Assembly (NCBI RefSeq): GCF_000196235.1 | Contig: NC_008541.1 | Span: 930,001 to 994,000 of the forward strand | Reading direction: 5' to 3' | Length of the DNA stretch: 64,000 bases | DNA from: Arthrobacter sp. FB24 | GTDB lineage: Bacteria > Actinomycetota > Actinomycetes > Actinomycetales > Micrococcaceae | In this document: one piece after another, positions 1 through 7,976 of the stretch | Layout: every line of letters begins with the position of its first letter | Numbering within the stretch: the stretch's first letter is position 1 | Made by a program: the position numbers and the translations under genes | Notes under the pieces: model-generated | What the model was told of the DNA's origin: nothing | Databases searched by the model: none | The model's input: only the letters and a program-made list of their open reading frames with translations

Positions 1-1
1 C

Positions 2-670
2 TTCACTGCCGAGCCCGGCCAGACCGTGGCCATCGTCGGGTCGACCGGCGCCGGCAAGACCAGCCTGCTGTCACTGCTGCCGCGGCTGTACGATGTCGCG
101 TCCGGCGAGGTACTGCTCGACGGCGTTTCCATCACCAACCTCGATCGCTCCGAAATCACCGGCCGTGTGGCCATGGTGCCGCAGCGGCCGTACCTCTTCT
201 CCGGGACCATCGAGCACAACCTGCGCTTCGGCAAGACCGAGGCCACGGACGAGGAGCTGTGGGACGCGCTCACCGTGGCCCAGGCTGCCGACTTCGTCCG
301 GGAAAAGAAGAACGGTCTTGGTTCCCGGATCGCCCAGGGCGGCACCAACGTCTCAGGAGGCCAGCGCCAGCGCCTGTGCATCGCCAGGGCGCTGGTGACC
401 CGGCCCAAGGTGTACCTCTTCGATGATTCGTTCTCGGCGCTCGACGTCGCCACGGACGCCCGGCTTCGCCGCGCACTCAAAGCCAAGACGGCGGATGCCA
501 CGGTCATCATTGTGGGACAGCGGGTGTCCACCATTGCCGACGCCGACCAGATCCTGGTGCTGGACAACGGCCGGATCGTGGACCGCGGAACACACGAGGA
601 ACTGCTGCTGAGTTCCACCACTTACCAGGAAATTGTCGAGTCGCAGCTGACCGCGGAGGAAGTGGCATGA
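2..670 (+). CDS. ABC exporter half-transporter, ATP-binding end (5' partial)
   Basis: This is the C-terminal nucleotide-binding domain of an ABC transporter whose membrane domain lies before the window. Visible motifs are Walker A (GSTGAGKTS), the signature SGGQRQR and Walker B (YLFDDSFSALD). The catalytic Glu after Walker B is Asp (FDD instead of LDE) and the H-loop His is Gln (VGQRVSTI), so its own ATP site is of the degenerate type, while its signature is canonical. The stop overlaps the next gene's start as ATGA, so the two are co-translated and very likely form a heterodimeric multidrug or lipid exporter at the cytoplasmic membrane. The substrate cannot be read from the sequence. Confidence 0.93.
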   Translation, partial: FTAEPGQTVAIVGSTGAGKTSLLSLLPRLYDVASGEVLLDGVSITNLDRSEITGRVAMVPQRPYLFSGTIEHNLRFGKTEATDEELWDALTVAQAADFVREKKNGLGSRIAQGGTNVSGGQRQRLCIARALVTRPKVYLFDDSFSALDVATDARLRRALKAKTADATVIIVGQRVSTIADADQILVLDNGRIVDRGTHEELLLSSTTYQEIVESQLTAEEVA

Positions 671-2709
671 GCACCAACGAAAAACTCGCCGCCGGCCAGG
701 AACCGGTTCCCGCGGAAGACGAAGACTTCTACGAAGAGGAATACAAGCCCACCGAGGCCGACGGCGACATGTTCGGCGGGGCGCCCGCGAAGAAGGCAGA
801 GCACTTCTGGCCCTCCGCCAAGCGCCTGATGGGTTTGCTGAAACCAGAGTCCGCCGGTATCGCCGTCGTGCTGGCCATGGTGACGGTCGCCGTCGTCCTC
901 AACGTCATTGCCCCCAAGATCCTGGGGCAGGCCATGGACGTCATCTTCGGGGGAGTGGTGGGAAAACAACTGCCCTCCGGAGTCAGCAAGGACCAGTTCG
1001 TCGACGGGCTGCGCGCCCAAGGCGAAAACAACTTCGCGGACATGATCTCCAAGATGGAACTCATTCCGGGGGTGGGGATCGACTTCCAGAAGTTGTCGTT
1101 CCTCATCAGCGTTGTGCTGGTGATGTACTTCGTGGCGAACATTTTCACCTGGCTGCAGGGCTACGTCCTGAACGTGCTGGTGATGCGTGTGGTCCGCAAA
1201 CTGCGTGACGATACCGAGAAAAAGCTCAACCGGCTGCCGTTGAACTACTTCGACACCCGCCAACGCGGTGACACGCTTTCCCGTGTCACCAACGACGTCG
1301 ACAACATCCAGCAGGCGCTGCAGCAGGCCTTCGCGCAGCTGCTCAGTTCCGCGCTGACTGTGATCGGCATTGTGATCATGATGTTCATCGTGTCGTGGCA
1401 GCTGGCCCTCATCGCCCTGGTGGCCCTGCCGCTGTCCGGCGTGGCAGCCGGCATCATCGGCTCGCGAAGCCAGAAGCTGTTCGCCGCGCAATGGAAGAAC
1501 ACCGGCCAGCTCAACGGCCAGATCGAGGAATCGTTCTCCGGCCACGACCTGGTGCGCGTGTTCGGCCGTGACGCGGACATGCTGGAACGCTTCGACGAAC
1601 GGAATGAAGCCCTCTACAAGGCCAGTTTCGGAGCCCAGTTCGTCTCCGGCATGATCATGCCGGTCATGCAGTTCCTCTCCTACCTCAGCTACGTTGGCAT
1701 CGCAGTGGTGGGCGGCTTGCGGGTGGCTTCCGGCGGCATGAGCCTGGGCGACGCCACCGCGTTCATCCAGTACTCCCGGGAGTTCACCCAGCCGCTGGGA
1801 CAGATGGCGGGCATGGCCAATATGCTGCAGTCCGGCGTGGCCTCCGCGGAGCGTGTCTTCGAATTCCTGGATGCGGAGGAGCAGGACGCCGAGACCGCCA
1901 CCGAGCACCTGCCCGCCAAGACCGACGGCCACGTGGAGTTCAAGCATGTGACCTTCAGCTATTCGCCGGACAAGCCCCTGATCGAGGACCTTTCCTTCAC
2001 AGCCCAGCCCGGGCATACCGTCGCAATCGTCGGCCCCACCGGCGCCGGCAAGACGACGCTGGTCAACCTCGTGATGCGGTTCTACGAGCTCAATTCGGGG
2101 AGCATCACGCTCGATGGCGTAGACATCACCCACCTGAGCCGTTCCGAACTACGGGCAAAGGTGGGCATGGTCCTGCAGGACGCCTGGCTGTTCGGTGGCA
2201 GCATCTACGACAACATCAGGTACGGGAACCTCAACGCCACCGAGGACCAGGTCATGGAGGCCGCCCGGGCAACATTCGTGGACCGGTTCGTCCGGGCACT
2301 GCCGGACGGCTACAACACGGTCATCGATGAGGAAGGCAACAACGTCAGCGCAGGCGAGAAGCAGCTCATCACCATCGCCCGGGCATTTGTGGCCAACCCG
2401 TCCCTGCTCATCCTGGACGAGGCAACCAGCTCGGTGGACACGCGCACGGAAGTCCTGGTGCAGAAGGCCATGGCGGCCCTGCGCACGGACCGCACCAGCT
2501 TTGTGATTGCGCACCGGCTGTCCACCATCCGCGACGCCGACACCATTCTGGTGATGGAAGCCGGACGGATCGTGGAACAGGGCAGCCACCACGACCTCCT
2601 GGACCACAAGGGCGCCTACTACCGGCTCTACATGTCCCAGTTCGCGGGCGAAGACGCGGAGGCGGCCCTGGCTGACTCGGCGGAAGACTCGACGGCGGTG
2701 CGCAGCTGA
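667..2709 (+). CDS. ABC transporter ATP-binding protein/permease (heterodimer partner)
   Basis: A 680-residue half-transporter with an acidic N-terminal tail, a six-helix exporter membrane domain (about residues 60-370) and a C-terminal ATPase domain. Walker A (GPTGAGKTT) is near residue 456, the signature reads NVSAGEKQ near 559 instead of SGGQ, Walker B is canonical (LLILDEATSSVD, near 580) and the H-loop His is present (IAHRLSTI, near 613). The degenerate signature complements the degenerate Walker B and H-loop of the upstream subunit, which is the known pattern of asymmetric heterodimeric exporters with one active ATP site. The ATGA overlap with the upstream gene supports a fixed 1:1 pair. 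Substrate unknown. Confidence 0.95.
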   Translation: MSTNEKLAAGQEPVPAEDEDFYEEEYKPTEADGDMFGGAPAKKAEHFWPSAKRLMGLLKPESAGIAVVLAMVTVAVVLNVIAPKILGQAMDVIFGGVVGKQLPSGVSKDQFVDGLRAQGENNFADMISKMELIPGVGIDFQKLSFLISVVLVMYFVANIFTWLQGYVLNVLVMRVVRKLRDDTEKKLNRLPLNYFDTRQRGDTLSRVTNDVDNIQQALQQAFAQLLSSALTVIGIVIMMFIVSWQLALIALVALPLSGVAAGIIGSRSQKLFAAQWKNTGQLNGQIEESFSGHDLVRVFGRDADMLERFDERNEALYKASFGAQFVSGMIMPVMQFLSYLSYVGIAVVGGLRVASGGMSLGDATAFIQYSREFTQPLGQMAGMANMLQSGVASAERVFEFLDAEEQDAETATEHLPAKTDGHVEFKHVTFSYSPDKPLIEDLSFTAQPGHTVAIVGPTGAGKTTLVNLVMRFYELNSGSITLDGVDITHLSRSELRAKVGMVLQDAWLFGGSIYDNIRYGNLNATEDQVMEAARATFVDRFVRALPDGYNTVIDEEGNNVSAGEKQLITIARAFVANPSLLILDEATSSVDTRTEVLVQKAMAALRTDRTSFVIAHRLSTIRDADTILVMEAGRIVEQGSHHDLLDHKGAYYRLYMSQFAGEDAEAALADSAEDSTAVRS

Positions 2710-2726
2710 GCGCCGCCGGCCGGACC

Positions 2727-3179
2727 GTGCCAAGCGGCCGGCGCATCGAAGTCCAGGTGCCCATGCGCTGGGGAGACATGGACGCTTACGGCCACATCAA
2801 TAATGTCCAGATCGTGCGGATCCTTGAAGAAGCCCGCATTGCTGCCTTCGGACCGCCCCGCGGCGCCGGCCTGCCAGGCGTGGCGCCGCAGGTGTCCCTC
2901 TTCAACGATGTTGAAGAGGGCACCATGGCCTTGGTGGTGGAGCACAAGATCCGCTACGTGAAGACTCTCGAATACCGGAACGTGCCGGCAGTGGTCCAAT
3001 TGTGGATCGGCGCCGTCAAAGGCGCCAGCTTCGACATCCACTACCTGTTGCAGGACCCCGTGACCCGGGAGGACTGCGTGAAGGCCACCACCCACCTGGC
3101 CTTCGTGGACGAGGCCACCGGCAGGGTGCTTCGTCTGACTTCCGAGCAGAAGGAGCGGCTGGAGCCGTTCAGGGCCTGA
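2727..3179 (+). CDS. Acyl-CoA thioesterase, 4HBT hotdog family
   Basis: A 150-residue single hotdog-fold protein, the usual length for 4-hydroxybenzoyl-CoA-type thioesterases. The N-terminal MRWGDMDAYGHINNV is the family hallmark, with the catalytic Asp in the GDMD segment. It would hydrolyse acyl-CoA thioesters in the cytoplasm; chain preference is not readable. The GTG start follows the ABC transporter stop by 17 bp, so it may be the last gene of that transcript. No ATG is available upstream in frame. Confidence 0.85.
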   Translation: MPSGRRIEVQVPMRWGDMDAYGHINNVQIVRILEEARIAAFGPPRGAGLPGVAPQVSLFNDVEEGTMALVVEHKIRYVKTLEYRNVPAVVQLWIGAVKGASFDIHYLLQDPVTREDCVKATTHLAFVDEATGRVLRLTSEQKERLEPFRA

Positions 3180-3313
3180 GCCCAAAGCCCCTACCTAGGG
3201 CGGGGCTGCTTCCCTAGTATCGTCACTACATGACCGCCCGTACGAGAAGCACCAAACGGCAGTCATCAACCGAACCAGTCCAGCCGCACCAACGGAATCA
3301 GGGAGCATCAGCC

Positions 3314-3556
3314 ATGGCCACGAAGAAAAAGAAGAAGTCCTGGAAGGAAATGCCGCCGCTCGCACGGGTCGGGACCCTGGTGGCAGCTGCCGTGCAGCTC
3401 TCCCTCCTGATCGCAGCCCAGCGCGACATTTCCCGCCGGCCCGCGGAGCAGATCCGTGGCAGCAAGGCGATGTGGCGCGCCATCACACTGATCAACTTCG
3501 TCGGTCCGGGGAGCTATTTCGCTTTCGGGCGAAAGAACCTGCCCGCCGCCGGCTAG
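3314..3556 (+). CDS. Small membrane protein, PLDc_N-like
   Basis: An 80-residue protein beginning MATKKKKKSWKEMPP. I placed the start at the internal ATG because GGGAG lies 8 bases before it; a longer frame opens at 3230 but has no such site. After a lysine-rich head there are two hydrophobic stretches, VGTLVAAAVQLSLLIAA and ITLINFVGPGSYFAFGRK. The second resembles the phospholipase-D N-terminal (PLDc_N) helix that ends in FGR. Probably an inner-membrane protein of unknown function. It converges on the PspC gene across a strong hairpin. Confidence 0.7.
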   Translation: MATKKKKKSWKEMPPLARVGTLVAAAVQLSLLIAAQRDISRRPAEQIRGSKAMWRAITLINFVGPGSYFAFGRKNLPAAG

Positions 3557-3569
3557 CGCCGCTGGCTGG

Positions 3570-3608
3570 ACCGGCGCCGGAAAGCGCTCTTGGCGTACCG
3601 GCGCCGGT
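3570..3608. terminator. GC-rich hairpin between convergent genes
   Basis: The 11-bp arms ACCGGCGCCGG (3570-3580) and CCGGCGCCGGT (3598-3608) form a perfect stem around a 17-base loop. It lies in the 80-bp gap between the convergent small membrane protein and PspC genes, so it probably terminates transcription from both sides. There is no T-run. Each arm is itself nearly palindromic. Confidence 0.55.
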
Positions 3609-3636
3609 AAAGTCCCCGCAATTCACCGCCCCCGGA

Positions 3637-3897
3637 TCAACTGTTGAGCCAGGACTCCAGGTAGATGCGGTTAGTGGTGCTGTCCGGCAGCAGGATCCAG
3701 GCCCAAATGTAGAACGTGACGGCGGGGCCAGGCACCAGGGACAGGACTAGGAAGACCATCCTGGCTGCATTGGGGTCCACGCCCAATTTGGCGGCTATTC
3801 CGCCGCACACCCCGCCGAGCCACCTGTCCGGTCCGCGGCTGAGCCCGGTTCCCCGGATGGCCGTGAACATCTTCCGGGTGAGGTCTTGAAAAGTCAT
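3637..3897 (-). CDS. PspC domain protein
   Basis: An 86-residue protein with the PspC signature: RWLGGVCGGIAAKLGVDPNA is followed by one strong membrane helix (MVFLVLSLVPGPAVTFYIWAWILLP). Small stand-alone PspC proteins of actinobacteria are membrane proteins tied to envelope stress. The start is the ATG at 3897, preceded by AGGAG at 8 bases; a longer frame begins at 3969 but has no comparable site. Confidence 0.85.
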   Translation of the reverse strand: MTFQDLTRKMFTAIRGTGLSRGPDRWLGGVCGGIAAKLGVDPNAARMVFLVLSLVPGPAVTFYIWAWILLPDSTTNRIYLESWLNS

Positions 3898-4043
3898 GGC
3901 ACGCTCCTTATGTGGCGCCAGCCTATGGCCGTTCCCTCCCCGGAGGTAGGGCCGAAAGCCATGAGGCACGCGCGTGCTACCGGACAGTAACCTGACGAAT
4001 CCCGTGGTGCTGCCGTTCAGGTTAACCCTGTAAATTTGAAGAC

Positions 4044-6275
4044 ATGACCCCCAACGCGAAGCCTGCCATGACCCGCGCCCCCGGAATCTCCAAGGAGATC
4101 GAGGACGCGGCGTGGTTTGTCCTGGGGGCCGGCCTGCAGGGAAAGCCGTCAGCGCTGGACGGACGGACCCAGACGTGGACCACTGCAGCCGCCTCGGAGC
4201 TGCTGGAGCGGCTGGAGCGGGGCGTGGCGGACTCCAAGGCGCCGATGATGACCAACCTCCGGCAAAACCTTGCCGATGCCTCCCGCCCGGCCAAGCAGCT
4301 GGCGGTTGAGCTGCTCTTCCTGCAGTCGCTGCCGCTGGCCCATGAGGTCAAGTCGCTGAAGGTCAAGCGTGCCCGGGTGGCCGAGGCTGCCTCCTGGCTG
4401 GAACCGCCGTTGGAACTGCCGGATGAGCTGTACGAAGGCATGACGGATCACGGTGTCATCCGTGACCGCACCGCCGAATTCAACTGGACCATCTGGGACC
4501 ACCTGAAGTGGCTGTGCCGTTTCGTGCAGCACGTTGACCAGCAGTCCACGAATGCCATGGCCAAGGCCCTGAGGGATCCGCTCGTGTTCCATCAGCTTGC
4601 GTCCGGGACACCGGATGACCAGCCGGCGATCCGCCGCAGCATCGAATACCTTGCCTGGCCGAGCTACTTCGAACCGGTTGTTGCGGACGTGGAGCGGCAG
4701 GAAATCAGGGATGCCTTCGCGTCCCTCGTGGGCGGCGCGAAGGGTGACAGCGAAGCGGAGATCACCGCCGATATCCACCGCATCCGCCTCTACCTGGACA
4801 AGCAGGCCGGCCAGCGGATCGACTGGTATGCCCGCCAGCTCGTGAGCCAGTGGCGCAAGGTGGGCGATCCGGGCCGCCGCGCGTGGCTCCTGCGCACGCA
4901 CCATGACGTCAAGGACCTCCTGGCGGCATGGCACGGGGAGGAGAAGGTGACGCTCGACGTCGAGCATCTGCGCCTCCTGGACGCGGGCGTCACCGCAGGC
5001 GTCGTGCAGCACGCAGTCGACGAGGACTACAAGCACCTGGGCTACGTGGAGCGCGAGGACAACAAGACTGCGGTTTTTGCCTTCCTCACAGTGATGAAGC
5101 CGGGGGACCTGGTCCTGTACCAGCACGCCGGCGTTGTCCGTCTGGGCGGGGTCCTGGGGGAGCCGGAGCACAACGAGGACAACCGCCGGATGCGCCGCAA
5201 GGTCCGCTGGTTCGACGACGCCCACAGCATGGCCGACCTGCCCCGCCACGTGCAGCGCCAGCTGACTACTCCGGGGGTCATCGTGGACGTAACGCGGGTA
5301 GTGCAGGCGCTGCAGGCGCTGCTGCCCGCCGAAGCGGAAGCGGAGGCCGACGACGCCGCCGAGCCGGCCGCCGTCGTCGAAACGGTTCCGGAGGGATTCC
5401 GCCCGCTGACGGAGGAGTTCGCGGCGTCCCTGCACATGGAGCTCGAACCGCTGCAGGAAATCGCGGAACTCCTGGAGGAGAACCGGCAGCTGGTTCTCTA
5501 CGGCCCGCCCGGAACGGGCAAGACCTACCTGGCCAAGCACCTGGCCGCCCAACTTGCCGGGGACAGCACCGATGAACGCGTCAAGCTGGTGCAGTTCCAC
5601 CCCTCTTACGCCTACGAGGACTTCTTCGAGGGCTTCCGGCCGGACAAGACCGACGAAGGACAGGTGTCCTTCAAGCTCGTCGCCGGCCCGCTGCGCCGCC
5701 TTGCCGAAGAAGCGGCCAAGCCCGGCAACGAAAACAAGCCCTACTTCCTGATCATCGATGAGATGAACCGCGCCAACCTGGCCAAGGTGTTCGGTGAGCT
5801 GTACTTCCTGCTGGAGTACCGCGACGACCGCATCTACCTGCAGTACAGCCCCAACGAACCGTTCACGCTCCCGGATAACCTGTACATCATCGGCACCATG
5901 AACACCGCGGACCGGTCGATCGCCATGATGGACGCCGCCATCCGCCGGCGTTTCTCCTTCATTGAGCTGCACCCCAAAACCGAACCGGTGAAGGGCTCCC
6001 TGCTCCGCTTCCTGCAGGCCCGGAACCTGGATACCACCCCGGCCCTCCTCCTGGACGCCCTCAACGACGCGATTGACGAATGGGACCGCGACCTCATGAT
6101 CGGCCCGTCCTACTTCATGAAGAAGGCAGCCCAGACTCCCGCGGGCCTGCGCCGGATCTGGAAATACGAGCTCATGCCGCTCCTGGAAGAGCATTACCAC
6201 GGTCAGCTGAACCGGGCCCAGCTGCAGGAGCGCTTCGGACTCGAGCAGCTGCTGGGCCGCCTTGCGTCCCGCTAA
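4044..6275 (+). CDS. McrB-like AAA+ GTPase with N-terminal recognition region
   Basis: A 743-residue protein. The C-terminal third is a McrB-type AAA+ motor: Walker A (LYGPPGTGKTYLAK) near residue 485, Walker B IIDEMNRANL near 568, and the McrB fingerprint MNTADRS near 618 followed by AIRRRFSF. McrB uses GTP to drive the McrC nuclease on modified DNA. The N-terminal 440 residues are not the E. coli DNA-binding domain. They hold a helical region and, at about 350-410, a segment (KPGDLVLYQHAGVVRLGGVL, then RRKVRWFD) that looks like a PUA/EVE-type modified-base reader; that last point is inference from pattern. mcrC follows with a 14-bp overlap. Confidence 0.88.
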   Translation: MTPNAKPAMTRAPGISKEIEDAAWFVLGAGLQGKPSALDGRTQTWTTAAASELLERLERGVADSKAPMMTNLRQNLADASRPAKQLAVELLFLQSLPLAHEVKSLKVKRARVAEAASWLEPPLELPDELYEGMTDHGVIRDRTAEFNWTIWDHLKWLCRFVQHVDQQSTNAMAKALRDPLVFHQLASGTPDDQPAIRRSIEYLAWPSYFEPVVADVERQEIRDAFASLVGGAKGDSEAEITADIHRIRLYLDKQAGQRIDWYARQLVSQWRKVGDPGRRAWLLRTHHDVKDLLAAWHGEEKVTLDVEHLRLLDAGVTAGVVQHAVDEDYKHLGYVEREDNKTAVFAFLTVMKPGDLVLYQHAGVVRLGGVLGEPEHNEDNRRMRRKVRWFDDAHSMADLPRHVQRQLTTPGVIVDVTRVVQALQALLPAEAEAEADDAAEPAAVVETVPEGFRPLTEEFAASLHMELEPLQEIAELLEENRQLVLYGPPGTGKTYLAKHLAAQLAGDSTDERVKLVQFHPSYAYEDFFEGFRPDKTDEGQVSFKLVAGPLRRLAEEAAKPGNENKPYFLIIDEMNRANLAKVFGELYFLLEYRDDRIYLQYSPNEPFTLPDNLYIIGTMNTADRSIAMMDAAIRRRFSFIELHPKTEPVKGSLLRFLQARNLDTTPALLLDALNDAIDEWDRDLMIGPSYFMKKAAQTPAGLRRIWKYELMPLLEEHYHGQLNRAQLQERFGLEQLLGRLASR

Positions 6276-7572
6276 CGGATTGTTGCCCGCCAACAACGGA
6301 GTGGCGCCTGTCGCCATGCCGCCCCGGCCGGCGCGCCAGCCCTCCAGTGCCGGCAAGGCCGTCCGCCACATCGTGCTGGATGAGCTGTCCGGCGGCGTGG
6401 TGGACAAGCTGGACCCCGCCAGCGCCGCGTTCGTGAACGCCAGCGGCCTGGCCAAGGCGTCTCCCATGGGGATGGGCCTTTTCAGGATCGAGCCGGTGGG
6501 CATGGTCGGGTCGGTGCGGACGCCGACCGTGCAGCTGGAAGTGCGGCCCAAGGACCGCCTGGGCCTCAGCCGGCTGCTGTTCCTCCTCAGCTATGCGGGA
6601 AACCAGGGCTTCCGTGAAGACCCGGTGGCCGCCGTCGAGGACCCGGATCTGTGGAGCGCGCTCGCCGTGTCGCTGGTGCAGCTGGCAGACCGTGCCCTGA
6701 GCCGCGGAGTCCTCCAGGGCTACCTCACCGTGGACGAATCACTGCGGACGGTGAAGGGCCGGATCCGGATCTCGGACCAGATTTCGCGCCGGCCCGGAAT
6801 GCTTGTGCCGCTGGAAGTTTCCTATGACGAATTCACTGAAGACATTGCCGAGAACCGCATCCTGCGGGCCGCGCTGGAGCGCATGGCCCGGGTCCCGCGC
6901 GTTCGGCCGGACGTCCAGAGCCGCCTGCGGCTGCTCTTGGGAAAGCTCGACGCCGTCACGCGCCTTCGGCCCGGAGCGCCACTTCCGCCGTGGCAGGCCA
7001 CCAGGATGAACACCCGGTACCACGCGGTGCTCCGCCTGTCCGAAGTGATCCTGCGCAACGCCTCAGCCGAGGCGGGAGACGGCAAGCAGCAGACGGCGTC
7101 GTTCGTGGTGGACATGGGGCAGGTCTTCGAGGACTTTGTGGGCACGGCCCTCCGCGAAGCCATGACGGCCTATCCCGGCGAGATGCGGCTGCAGTACAAC
7201 GCCCTGCTGAACGAGGCCGTGCGTGATTCCGACCGGCTCACGGTGAATCCGGACGCGGTGCACCTGCTTGGCGGCCGTCCCGTGGTGGTCTACGACACGA
7301 AGTACCGGGCCGCGACTGACCAGGGCGCATCCCTGTCGGCGGACCATTTCCAGATGCTGGCCTACTGCACGGCCCTACGCGTACCGACCGCCTGGCTGGT
7401 GTACGCAGGCGCGGGGGAAATGAAGCTCCGCCGCATCCTTAATACGGATATCGACGTGGTGGAGTACCCGCTTGATCTTTCCCTGCCGCCGTCGGACATC
7501 CTGGCAGCGGTTGCCGACCTGGCACAGCAGTCCTGGGGCGAAGTGGTGCGGCAGGCAGGACTTAATCAATGA
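6262..7572 (+). CDS. McrC-like restriction endonuclease subunit
   Basis: Up to 436 residues, of McrC length and layout: an N-terminal beta-rich domain (DELSGGVV, then VQLEVRPKDRLGLSRLLFLL) and a C-terminal PD-(D/E)XK nuclease with NPDAV near residue 330 and VVYDTKYRA near 343 carrying the catalytic Asp/Asp/Lys. It should be the cleaving partner of the upstream McrB-like motor. The start is uncertain: TTG at 6262 overlaps mcrB by 14 bp, and GTG 6301 and ATG 6316 are also in frame; none has a strong ribosome site, which fits translational coupling. Confidence 0.86.
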   Translation: MRPANGLLPANNGVAPVAMPPRPARQPSSAGKAVRHIVLDELSGGVVDKLDPASAAFVNASGLAKASPMGMGLFRIEPVGMVGSVRTPTVQLEVRPKDRLGLSRLLFLLSYAGNQGFREDPVAAVEDPDLWSALAVSLVQLADRALSRGVLQGYLTVDESLRTVKGRIRISDQISRRPGMLVPLEVSYDEFTEDIAENRILRAALERMARVPRVRPDVQSRLRLLLGKLDAVTRLRPGAPLPPWQATRMNTRYHAVLRLSEVILRNASAEAGDGKQQTASFVVDMGQVFEDFVGTALREAMTAYPGEMRLQYNALLNEAVRDSDRLTVNPDAVHLLGGRPVVVYDTKYRAATDQGASLSADHFQMLAYCTALRVPTAWLVYAGAGEMKLRRILNTDIDVVEYPLDLSLPPSDILAAVADLAQQSWGEVVRQAGLNQ

Positions 7573-7854
7573 CGACGGGCGCGGTGCGGCCCGGCATTGA
7601 CATGAGGTGCATGAGCAAGGCCCTCTCAGGGTTGCCTCGGTTCTTGTTGAGGCAACGACGCAGCTGATTGCGGATTTCGGACCCTTCCGGATCGGTGTCC
7701 GTCAGGATTGCGTTGATGATTTCCCACGACTGGTGACGAATCGGCTCAAGATTCACGCGCCCGCGGACGGGCCCCCAACGGCATGGATCCCGGACCGCGT
7801 CTGCCGCGAGTTGCCCTGATGGGATTCTGCGGCTGACAACAATTTTTTCGGCAT
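7562..7854 (-). pseudogene. Small unknown gene, apparently frameshifted
   Basis: Read on the minus strand, AGGAGG with 7-base spacing precedes the ATG at 7854. That frame runs only 33 codons, to a TGA at 7753-7755. In the next frame a well-coded, high-GC3 stretch runs from GTG 7756 to the stop at 7562, including RHQSWEIINAILTDTDPEG and RNQLRRCLNKNRGNPERAL. One extra G in the G5 run at 7772-7776 would join the two into a single 97-residue protein. I do not recognise the family. Alternatives are two overlapping cistrons (GTGA coupling), programmed frameshifting or a sequencing error. The 3' end overlaps the convergent mcrC by 11 bp. Confidence 0.5.
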
Positions 7855-7934
7855 CTCCTACCCTCCTGTGGCACAAGCGCTCTGGCTCAAACGCCTGGGA
7901 ATTCGACCGACCGGAATGTAGAGAATTTTATCTC

Positions 7935-7952
7935 AGACAGACAAGTCTGTCT
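7935..7952. promoter_or_regulatory. TetR operator palindrome
   Basis: AGACAGAC-AA-GTCTGTCT is a perfect 8+8 inverted repeat with a 2-base centre, typical in size and symmetry of TetR-family operators. It sits 25 bases before the TetR gene start and just upstream of its -10 element, so autorepression is the natural reading. Confidence 0.8.
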
Positions 7953-7963
7953 CCCCTTTGCGT

Positions 7964-7969
7964 TAGACT
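7964..7969 (+). promoter_or_regulatory. -10 element giving a probable leaderless mRNA
   Basis: TAGACT ends 7 bases before the ATG at 7977, which places the transcript start at or next to the first codon. No Shine-Dalgarno sequence precedes that ATG (CTATTTGCA), which supports leaderless translation, common in actinobacteria. Confidence 0.55.
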
Positions 7970-7976
7970 ATTTGCA

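Noticed and set aside
622..2133. 503-codon open frame on the minus strand under the second ABC gene
   Set aside because: It is antisense to a motif-complete ABC transporter; its His/Gly/Glu-rich product is what a high-GC shadow frame gives, with no ribosome site.
4149..6551. 800-codon minus-strand frame across mcrB
   Set aside because: The sense strand carries all McrB motifs. The antisense product is low-complexity and crosses the mcrB/mcrC junction.
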